The position numbers and the translations under genes were made by a program. A stretch of DNA of 64,000 nt from CAVWDU01 sp963840725 (lineage in GTDB: Bacteria; Pseudomonadota; Gammaproteobacteria; Pseudomonadales; Halieaceae), in assembly GCA_963840725.1 (NCBI GenBank), contig CAWIZY010000016.1, positions 1,426,001 to 1,490,000 on the forward strand. Reading direction: 5' to 3'. The notes beneath the pieces are model-generated. The model saw nothing but the letters and a program-made list of their open reading frames with translations, was not told where the DNA came from and ran no database searches. Shown piece after piece: positions 18,347-25,672 of this stretch. Within the stretch, counting starts at the first letter, position 1. Each line of letters begins with the position of its first letter.

Positions 18347-19456
18347 TTAACCGGCCAGAGAGGCCAGGCGGCTCATCAAGCCGTCCAGCGTCGGCTTGAC
18401 GATCGGAGCAATAGCGCTGTCACCGAGCAGCCGCTCAGCTGCCTCGCTGATCGCCGGCATTGCTCCCTCAACCATATCGCCCAGCGCGGACTTGCCCGCC
18501 GGGGAGAGGGCCCCGACAGCCTGCTCGACTGCGCTCAGCTTGTCGCCGATGCCGTCCAGATCGGACAGCGCCGCCCGTGCTGAGGCGGCATCAGTGATGC
18601 CGGACATGGCATCGCCGAGATCGCCCACCAGGCCCTTGGTCAGGTCACCGAGGTTGACGCCACCGACCGAGAGATCTTGTGCACTGACAGCAGAAGTCCG
18701 CTCAGGCGTGGCTGTATCCTTACCCATCATGTCAGACAGGAAATAGAGCAGGCCCAGAATGACCGCTGCAATAATCAACCATTTCAGCCAGGAAGAGGAC
18801 TTTTCAGCCACTTCGTGGCCCGTATTTGCAGCAGCACGTATGGTCGAGTCAGCCGCTTTGCTGGCTGAAGCCGCCGCTGCGCTGGCGGTGCCACCGACGC
18901 TGCCCAGCAGATCGTCGAATACGCCGCTGCCAGCCAGTTCCTTGGTGACATCGTCCGGGATAGCACTAGCAATCTGCTCTTTCTGGCCCATCAGGCTGCT
19001 TACCAGGCCGCCGATATCCATGCCTTCGGACTTTTTCTTGCCAGCAAGCATGCTCATCATCATCGGGGCCGCCAGTCCCAGTAGTGATCCGGTCGATGCT
19101 TTAGGCGCCCCGAGGCTGGAGCCAAGGGCGCCGGCCAGTTTGCCCATATTGCTATCGCCCATGAAACCTGAGAGCAGCTTTGAGCCGGCGGCAATCATCG
19201 ACGCACTGCCGCCGCCTGAAAGCAGACTACCCAGATTGTCCATCATGCTGTCGTCGGCGGCATCCAGTGCTGAATCGAGTGCCTGACGACCCTCTGGCTT
19301 GCTGGCGGAGCCCAGTACACCCGCCAGAACTGCTGGCATGGCAGCCCCCAGGCCTTTGGCAACCATGTTGTTATCCATGCCCAGCGCGCCGGCAACGGCA
19401 CCGATGTTGTCGGGTGTCAGCGCACCCGTGATCATGTCCATGACGTTAAAAGCCAT
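18347..19456 (-). CDS. DUF937-family protein with one C-terminal-half membrane helix
   Basis: 369 aa from ATG 19456, chosen for the good SD (AAAGGAGAACATC). Residues 1-200 are the DUF937 type: MDMITGALTPDNIGAVAGALG, then Gly/Ala/Met-rich helices with repeated LLGLAAPMMMSML-like segments, as in the YidB-like fold. A single strongly hydrophobic helix (WLKWLIIAAVILGLLYFLSDMM, about residue 224-245) is followed by an Ala/Asp-rich ~120-residue domain. Function not known. Monocistronic, with its own terminator downstream and a ~245-bp upstream region. Confidence 0.75.
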   Translation of the reverse strand: MAFNVMDMITGALTPDNIGAVAGALGMDNNMVAKGLGAAMPAVLAGVLGSASKPEGRQALDSALDAADDSMMDNLGSLLSGGGSASMIAAGSKLLSGFMGDSNMGKLAGALGSSLGAPKASTGSLLGLAAPMMMSMLAGKKKSEGMDIGGLVSSLMGQKEQIASAIPDDVTKELAGSGVFDDLLGSVGGTASAAAASASKAADSTIRAAANTGHEVAEKSSSWLKWLIIAAVILGLLYFLSDMMGKDTATPERTSAVSAQDLSVGGVNLGDLTKGLVGDLGDAMSGITDAASARAALSDLDGIGDKLSAVEQAVGALSPAGKSALGDMVEGAMPAISEAAERLLGDSAIAPIVKPTLDGLMSRLASLAG

Positions 19457-19702
19457 TGATGTTCTCCTTTCCTGTGAGGGTATCGTCCTACGCACAATCG
19501 CGTGGCGTTAGTGAAGGTACCAGTGACAGCGTCGCAGCGCAGGCTGGGCGTGCCGATCCGGACCAAAAAACTATAGCTGAGTCTAGTACAGGCCGGAGAA
19601 AATGCACGTTGTTGCGCAAGCTTTCGCAATTCGCTGTGAAAAGGGGCTTGAGGGCCTGGTGATGATATGTAAAGAGCTGTCGGCCAGCGTTGCAGGTTAT
19701 GT

Positions 19703-20404
19703 TTAATCGCGCAGCGCTGCCAGCCGTTCTGCGACTAACCGATAAACCCGGTTCGAGAAGCCCATGCCGAGATGGCTGTCGGTCACCTCTACGTGTTCGA
19801 CCGGATTTTCGCTGGGATCGATCGCTGCTCTCCAGGCGACGATACCATCGGATTTGCTGTAAAACGAGGTGACCGGGACCCGAATAGGTACTTGCTGACG
19901 TTCGGCGATTTGACGCTCAATAGTGGCAAAGTCGAACCCGTTGGCTGCATAAAAACGCGCTGCGGCTGTGTAACGTGGGCCGCCGACGACCGGTGTGCCC
20001 AGAGTGATGACGCTGCGCACACAACCGGGCAGGTCGCGGGCTGCTTCTCTGGCCAGAACGCCACCGAGACTCCATCCGAGCAGGTGCACGGGCTCTCCGG
20101 CTGCAGCACTGCGCGACGCCACAAGGCTAGCGACCTGCGGCATCAGCGCCTGGACATCGCCGCGATTCGCGCCCATGCCCCAGCCTTCCGCCCGATAGCC
20201 CAGTGCATTCAGGAAAAAACGTAGTGCGATGGTTGAACGATCTCCTGCACCGAATCCAGGCAGCACCAGCACCGACTCTCCCCGGCCGCGCGGGCAGTTC
20301 ATCAAACCGGGTGCGAGGGCGATTGCACGGGCAATTTCCAGCGGCGCCCCCAGCTCACGCAGGGACTGCAAGGGGCTTGGGGGGGCCAGTAGCTCGGTTG
20401 ACAT
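19703..20404 (-). CDS. Alpha/beta hydrolase (lipase-like)
   Basis: 233 aa from ATG 20404; the open frame continues upstream to 20821 but that part is antisense to the acetolactate synthase start and is rejected. Features: VLVLPGFGAGDRST oxyanion strand, nucleophile elbow GWSLGG (around residue 108), a TLGTPVVG strand, an acid in SKSDGIV and His in DSHLGMG near the end. This order is the lipase/esterase alpha/beta-hydrolase fold. No signal peptide, so cytoplasmic. Substrate unknown. Divergent from acetolactate synthase. Confidence 0.8.
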   Translation of the reverse strand: MSTELLAPPSPLQSLRELGAPLEIARAIALAPGLMNCPRGRGESVLVLPGFGAGDRSTIALRFFLNALGYRAEGWGMGANRGDVQALMPQVASLVASRSAAAGEPVHLLGWSLGGVLAREAARDLPGCVRSVITLGTPVVGGPRYTAAARFYAANGFDFATIERQIAERQQVPIRVPVTSFYSKSDGIVAWRAAIDPSENPVEHVEVTDSHLGMGFSNRVYRLVAERLAALRD

Positions 20405-20714
20405 AGCGAGACTCTCTGCGGCGCGAATTGCGCGATCTAATAAGAGTGTGATACTGCTCGAAGGGGCATGCAGATCACAATTAAGGCTGTGACTTTCGCA
20501 GCCGATAGCCTGGATCAGTTTTTCTGCTGGCGACCGCGTCGGCGCAGCGGCCTCCCGGGCAGGTGGTCCTGGGGCCGGCATTGGACGTATAGTTCGCCAA
20601 GCTGCCCGGGATTTTGCCCTGCATGGCGATGACTCACAGTCCGCTGTGAATCCGGTATGGGCTGTTGGGGCTGAGGTTGGTGCAATATCGACGAGGGATG
20701 ACCTGGAGAGGCGC
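20405..20714. other. Divergent intergenic region
   Basis: About 310 bp between the alpha/beta hydrolase (leftward) and the acetolactate synthase gene (rightward). Antisense and upstream extensions of both flanking frames cross it, but I see no independent gene, repeat or terminator. Confidence 0.6.
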
Positions 20715-22352
20715 ATGAAAACATCGGACCTGTTTGTTAAAGCACTGGAAGCCGAAGAGGTAGAGTATATTTTCGCCATCCCCGGCGAGGAAAACCTCGA
20801 CCTGCTGGAGTCACTGCGCAAGTCGGATATCAGGCTGATACTGGTTCGTCACGAGCAGGCCGCGGGCTTTATGGCGGCGACCTATGGCCGGCTCACCGGC
20901 AAGGCGGGGGTGTGCCTGGCGACGCTGGGTCCGGGCGCCACCAACCTGGTAACCGCCGCCGCATATGCGCAATTGGGCGCCATGCCCATGCTGATGATTA
21001 CCGGACAAAAACCGATCAAGTCCAGCAAGCAGGGTCATTTTCAGATCATCGATGTCTGCGACATGATGCAACCGATTACCAAATATACCCGGCAGATTGT
21101 GTCCGGTGATATTGTGCCGGCCAGTGTCAGAGAAGCGTTCCGATTGGCGGAGGAAGAGCGTCCCGGGGCCGTGCATCTGGAGTTACCGGAGGATATCGCC
21201 AGCGATAGCAGCCAAGCCGAACTGATGCCAGCAAGTATCCATCGGCGGCCTATAGCCGAGGAGAAAGGTATTCGTCGCGCGGTGGAGATGATAGAAGCAG
21301 CCCGCCGGCCGTTGTTGCTGATCGGCGCCGGGGCCAATCGCAAGTTGACCAGTAAGATGCTCAGTCAGTTCGTCAGCTCCACCGGCATACCGTTCGTGAC
21401 AACCCAGATGGGTAAAGGGGTAATCGATGAGAACAGTGCGTTATTTCTGGGTAACGCGGCGATGTCATCGGGTGATTTCGTCCACCGCGTGATCGATGGC
21501 GCTGACCTCATCATCAACGTTGGCCACGATGTCGTCGAGAAGCCGCCGTTTTTTATGGACCGGGACATGAAAGTTATTCATGTGAGTTTCAACAGCGCGG
21601 TAGTAGACCCGGTTTATTTCCCGCAGGTGGAGGTTATTGGCGATATTGCCAACAGTGTGTGGCAGATTCACGGCCAGCTGGAACCCCAACCACACTGGGA
21701 TTTTGCTGAGTTCATGCGCTTCAAGGATGCCCATGACCAGCACCTGATGGAGGGATCGACAGACGATCGCTACCCCGTTTATCCCCAGCGAGCGGTCGCT
21801 GACGTGCGTCAGGCGATGCCACCGGAAGGCATTATTGCCCTGGACAACGGCGTGTATAAACTCTGGTTCGCGCGCAACTATCGCGCCGCGCAACCCAATA
21901 CAGTGCTGCTCGATAATGCGCTGGCATCGATGGGCGCGGGCCTGCCTTCCGCAATGGCCGCAAAAATGGTGTACCCGCACCGACCGGTGTTGGCTGTCTG
22001 TGGCGATGGCGGATTCATGATGAATTCCCAGGAGTTGGAGACGGCGGTAAGGTTGCAACTGAACCTCACCGTTTTGATTTTGCGTGACGACGCTTATGGT
22101 ATGATCCAGTGGAAGCAAGCCAATATGGGCTTTGATAACTACGGATTGGAATTCCACAATCCTGATTTTGTTGCCTATGCGGGCAGCTATGGCGCCCATG
22201 GTCACCGGGTTACTGCGGCAGAAGATCTTGTCCCGCTGTTGCGGCGCTGCCAGCAGGAGCCAGGCGTGCACGTGATCGACCTTCCCATGGACTATAGCGA
22301 GAACGACCACATTCTGAACCACAAAATCAAAGAACTGAGCAGCAGCCTCTAG
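20715..22352 (+). CDS. Acetolactate synthase large-subunit-type ThDP enzyme
   Basis: 545 aa from ATG 20715 (GGAGAGG upstream). ThDP-dependent fold in the usual order: PYR domain with the catalytic Glu in VRHEQAAGFMA, central domain, PP domain with the ThDP/Mg motif GDGGFMMN...NLTVLILRDDAYGMI. The GEENLDLLESL opening is characteristic of the acetolactate-synthase subgroup that works without a regulatory small subunit (AlsS-like), and no small subunit gene follows. The expected reaction is condensation of two pyruvates to acetolactate, but related family members use other 2-oxoacids. The biosynthetic ilvD lies at 45.2 kb, not in an operon. Confidence 0.8.
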   Translation: MKTSDLFVKALEAEEVEYIFAIPGEENLDLLESLRKSDIRLILVRHEQAAGFMAATYGRLTGKAGVCLATLGPGATNLVTAAAYAQLGAMPMLMITGQKPIKSSKQGHFQIIDVCDMMQPITKYTRQIVSGDIVPASVREAFRLAEEERPGAVHLELPEDIASDSSQAELMPASIHRRPIAEEKGIRRAVEMIEAARRPLLLIGAGANRKLTSKMLSQFVSSTGIPFVTTQMGKGVIDENSALFLGNAAMSSGDFVHRVIDGADLIINVGHDVVEKPPFFMDRDMKVIHVSFNSAVVDPVYFPQVEVIGDIANSVWQIHGQLEPQPHWDFAEFMRFKDAHDQHLMEGSTDDRYPVYPQRAVADVRQAMPPEGIIALDNGVYKLWFARNYRAAQPNTVLLDNALASMGAGLPSAMAAKMVYPHRPVLAVCGDGGFMMNSQELETAVRLQLNLTVLILRDDAYGMIQWKQANMGFDNYGLEFHNPDFVAYAGSYGAHGHRVTAAEDLVPLLRRCQQEPGVHVIDLPMDYSENDHILNHKIKELSSSL

Positions 22353-22657
22353 CCATTGTCAGGAGGCCTTGGACCGCGGAGCTCGCTTGTCTCTCGATTC
22401 CTGACCTGGCAGGCTGTTGATTTTCGTTTTCGTGGCAGTGGCCACGCAGGTAGAAAATCAACAACCCGCTAGTGCTTGCCCGGCCCGCGTCACTGGGTAG
22501 ACAGTGCAAAGTGCGGTGGGCCGACAGACCGCAGCCAGTACCTCTCAGGCGGTCGCGTGATCGTGGCTGTTGGCCTTGTGCCCAGAAAGTCTCTGCATCG
22601 CGAGTGCGCGATAGACACGGGCAGAGGTAGACTCTCGGGGGGGAGACAGGGTGTGTT
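22353..22657. other. Intergenic region with a palindromic element
   Basis: 305 bp between acetolactate synthase and the DNA-repair pair. The only structure I recognise is the hairpin element at 22410-22468; the last ~180 bp must hold the promoter for the radical SAM gene. Confidence 0.6.
22410..22468. repeat. Palindromic repeat element, short copy
   Basis: Outer arms CAGGCTGTTGATTTTC (22410-22425) and GAAAATCAACAACCCGC (22453-22469) are nearly perfect inverted repeats, enclosing a second hairpin CGTGGC-AGTG-GCCACG (22431-22446). The same outer arms recur at 44801-44940 around a different, longer core. It follows the stop of acetolactate synthase and may also act as its transcription terminator. 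Confidence 0.75.
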
Positions 22658-23917
22658 ATGGAGTTGTTGAGTAAGTTAGAGATTTTGGCGGACGCTGCCA
22701 AGTACGATGCGTCCTGTGCTTCCAGTGGTTCCGCCCCGCGCACCTCGCTGCAGGGCCAGGGGATAGGGTCTACCCGAGGGATGGGTATCTGTCATTCCTA
22801 TGCGCCGGACGGACGCTGTATATCCCTGCTCAAAATTTTGTTGACGAATTTTTGCCAGTACGAATGCCTCTATTGCGTCAATCGCAATTCCTCCAATGTG
22901 CCGCGGGCGCGGTTCACGGTGGGTGAAGTGGTGCAGCTCACCCTGGATTTTTACAAACGCAATTATATCGAGGGACTCTTCCTCAGTTCCGGTGTGATCC
23001 AGAGCCCGGATTACACCATGGGTCAATTGGTAGATGTGGCGCGGGAGCTGCGAGAAACGCACGATTTCAGGGGTTACATTCACCTCAAGACCATACCCGA
23101 CGCAGACGGCGAATTGCTGGCCGACGCGGGTCGCTATGCAGATCGCCTGAGTATCAATATGGAGCTGCCATCGGCGGCGTCCATGGGCGTGTTGGCGCCT
23201 GAAAAAGACCACCGCACCATTAAGCTATCCATGGCGAGAATCAAGACGCGCAGGGACGAGGTCCGGGCAGAGCGCCGGGCCGCACGAACGGTTTCCAGTC
23301 TGTCGCCCAAACGCGTTCTGCCCGCCCCTTTTGCGTCCGGTGGCCAGTCTACCCAGATGGTGATTGGTGCCGATGATTCCGCGGACAGCGAGATACTGCG
23401 GACCTCGTCTGGTCTGTACGCCAGTTACGGGCTCAGCCGGGTGTACTACTCGGCATTCAGTCCGATTCCTGACGCGTCCAGCCGCCTCCCGGCAATACCT
23501 GCACCGCTGCAGCGCGAGCACCGGCTGTACCAGGCTGACTGGCTGATGCGTTTTTATGGCTTTGGTGCCGATGAGTTGACCGACTCAGGGGACACCATGC
23601 TGGCGCTGGATATCGATCCCAAGCTTGCCTGGGCCCTGCGTCATCGCGAGCAGTTCCCGGTAGACCTGAATCGGGCTCCCTGGGAACTCCTGGTGCGGGT
23701 CCCGGGGCTGGGTACCAAAACGGTTGCCCGGCTGCTGAAAATGCGGCGCTGGAAAAAAGTGTGCCTGGCTGATCTGACAGCGCTGCGGGCGCGGGTGGCA
23801 ATGGCTTTACCCTTCATCCTTTGCGCCGATTATCGCCCGTCGCAGGATTCGGTAGACAGCGCCCGCCTGCGCAGCCAACTGGCCCCACAAGGGGGGCAGT
23901 TGGCTCTGGAACTCTGA
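22658..23917 (+). CDS. SplB-like radical SAM protein (putative DNA modification/repair)
   Basis: 419 aa. Cluster motif CX3CX2C at Cys66, Cys70 and Cys73 (NFCQYECLYC), preceded by GICHSYAPDGRC. The C-terminal region has a helix-hairpin-helix DNA-binding element (VRVPGLGTKTVARLL, ~340-355). This combination defines the putative DNA modification/repair radical SAM family distantly related to spore photoproduct lyase, whose substrate is unproven. ATG 22658 follows a purine-rich leader. The next open frame begins immediately after its TGA, in the same phase, and encodes the usual partner (DUF4130-UdgX), supporting a two-gene DNA-repair operon. Confidence 0.85.
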   Translation: MELLSKLEILADAAKYDASCASSGSAPRTSLQGQGIGSTRGMGICHSYAPDGRCISLLKILLTNFCQYECLYCVNRNSSNVPRARFTVGEVVQLTLDFYKRNYIEGLFLSSGVIQSPDYTMGQLVDVARELRETHDFRGYIHLKTIPDADGELLADAGRYADRLSINMELPSAASMGVLAPEKDHRTIKLSMARIKTRRDEVRAERRAARTVSSLSPKRVLPAPFASGGQSTQMVIGADDSADSEILRTSSGLYASYGLSRVYYSAFSPIPDASSRLPAIPAPLQREHRLYQADWLMRFYGFGADELTDSGDTMLALDIDPKLAWALRHREQFPVDLNRAPWELLVRVPGLGTKTVARLLKMRRWKKVCLADLTALRARVAMALPFILCADYRPSQDSVDSARLRSQLAPQGGQLALEL

Positions 23918-23992
23918 GGCCGGACGGGTGCAACAGAATCCCTTGTTTGGTGGGCTGGCGATGGCGCATCTGAGAACGGTGCTGACGGCAGG

Positions 23993-25471
23993 ATCACCCT
24001 GCGCTTCATCGACAATTTCGAAGGCTGGCAGCGGGTTGCTCGCTGCGCCCTGGACAGAGAGCTCGCACCGGATCGGGTATGGTGGCTGCCGCAACCGCGA
24101 CCGGGCGATGTCCCGGGGCCGGCGGATCAGTCAGCGGACACCGATCCCGTCAACGACGAACCCAAGCGCCGGTTCCGGGTGCCTCGAGCCTTTGTCGATG
24201 TGGCTCGTGCGGTCAGTTGTCATGTGACTGAAGATCGCTGGGCGTTGCTCTATACGGCGCTCTGGCGCTGCACGCACAACGAACCTCAGCTCCTTGACCT
24301 GCGCGGCGACCCCCTGGTAAGGCGCCTTCACGAGCGCGCCAAGGCCGTGCATCGGGACTGCCACAAAATGCACGCATTCGTGCGCTTCAGGCGGGTGTTG
24401 GACCGCGACGATGGCGAGCGCTTTGTCGCCTGGTTTGAGCCCGAACATCATATTGTCGAGCGCACCGCCGAATTCTTCCGCGAGCGGTTTACCAACATGC
24501 GCTGGTCTATTCTTACACCCCGGCGCAGTGCCCACTGGGAGGGCGCTGGTAAAGTCTGGTTCACAGACGGTGTTGAGCGCCGACTGGCGCCCGAGTCCGA
24601 TGAGCTGGAGCAGGCCTGGCGCGTCTATTACCGGAGCATTTTTAACCCGGCCAGATTAAAACTGGACGCGATGCGTGCGGAGATGCCGCAGAAATACTGG
24701 CGCAACCTTCCGGAAGCCACGGAGATATCTGCGCTGGTGACGGGTAGCGATGACCAGTTGCATCGCATGCTCACGACCCGCAAGTCCAGCGATGATCTGC
24801 AATGTGGTCCGCCCCCGTCCACCTATACCCAGCGGCTGGAGTTGGCTCAGGGGTGCGTCGGGCAGGCCCCGCTGAGCCGACTGGCTCTGGCTCTGAAGTC
24901 TTGCGGCGACTGTCCGCTGTGGACTTCGGCGACGCAGGCCGTGCCCGGCTGTGGGCCGGAGGACGCGACTATTATGCTGGTCGGCGAGCAGCCGGGGGAT
25001 CAGGAAGACTTGCGCGGAGAAGTCTTCATAGGGCCGGCCGGCCAGTTGTTGGACCGGGCGCTGCTTGATGTCGGGCTGGACCGCAATGCGCTATACCTCA
25101 CCAATGCGGTGAAGCACTTCAAATTTACTCCCCGGGGTAAGCGCCGGTTACACCAGCGGCCCAATGAGGCCGAGCAGCAGGCCTGCAGGCCCTGGTTGCA
25201 GCGCGAGATTGCGCTGGTAAATCCACGGCTTATCGTCTGTCTGGGCAGGACGGCGGCGCGTGCAGTGCTGGGCAAGTCCGTCCATCTGGATACTGTGCGC
25301 GGCCGTGTCATCCAGTTGCCCGCGAGCTATTCGCTGCTGGTAACCGCCCACCCGGCGGCAGTGCTTCGTGTGCCCGGCGAAAACGGAGCGGCCTACGCGG
25401 CGCTGGTTGCCGATTTGGCCATTGCGGCGCAGTGGAGCGAGCCGGGCACTCTCCAGGGCACCCCTGAATAA
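23993..25471 (+). CDS. DUF4130-UdgX fusion (uracil-DNA glycosylase); no canonical start codon
   Basis: Open frame from 23918 to 25471. Residues encoded from ~23993 (ITLRFIDNFEGWQRVARCALD...VWWLP) match the beginning of the DUF4130 domain, then UdgX follows with GEQPGDQEDLRGEVFIGPAGQLLD (split motif, start ~24984), the R-loop KRRLH around 25141 whose His forms a covalent bond to DNA in characterised UdgX, and TAHPAAVLR. There is no in-frame ATG, GTG or TTG before the GTG at 24179, which lies inside DUF4130. The codon before ATC 23993 is AGG, one base from ATG. Either a rare start (ATC/CTG), a lost start, or a sequence error. Predicted 492 aa, matching the fusion's usual size. Uracil excision is the family reaction. 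Confidence 0.75.
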   Translation: MTLRFIDNFEGWQRVARCALDRELAPDRVWWLPQPRPGDVPGPADQSADTDPVNDEPKRRFRVPRAFVDVARAVSCHVTEDRWALLYTALWRCTHNEPQLLDLRGDPLVRRLHERAKAVHRDCHKMHAFVRFRRVLDRDDGERFVAWFEPEHHIVERTAEFFRERFTNMRWSILTPRRSAHWEGAGKVWFTDGVERRLAPESDELEQAWRVYYRSIFNPARLKLDAMRAEMPQKYWRNLPEATEISALVTGSDDQLHRMLTTRKSSDDLQCGPPPSTYTQRLELAQGCVGQAPLSRLALALKSCGDCPLWTSATQAVPGCGPEDATIMLVGEQPGDQEDLRGEVFIGPAGQLLDRALLDVGLDRNALYLTNAVKHFKFTPRGKRRLHQRPNEAEQQACRPWLQREIALVNPRLIVCLGRTAARAVLGKSVHLDTVRGRVIQLPASYSLLVTAHPAAVLRVPGENGAAYAALVADLAIAAQWSEPGTLQGTPE

Positions 25472-25672
25472 TAGCAACGCGCCCGGCCAGTGCTTGTGGA
25501 CAAGTTGGGCTGGGGGCGGCAGCAGCAGTCGCGGAGTGCAGAGCTGTTCGCAGAAGGGGATGCTCTGTCCTTGAGGCCGTTGCGAGATGGGCTGCGGTCA
25601 CGCATAGTATTCGGGTGTCGCCGGCACCGTATCACACCGGGTTGCTGCGGCAGGATCATGGAGATAGCATTA

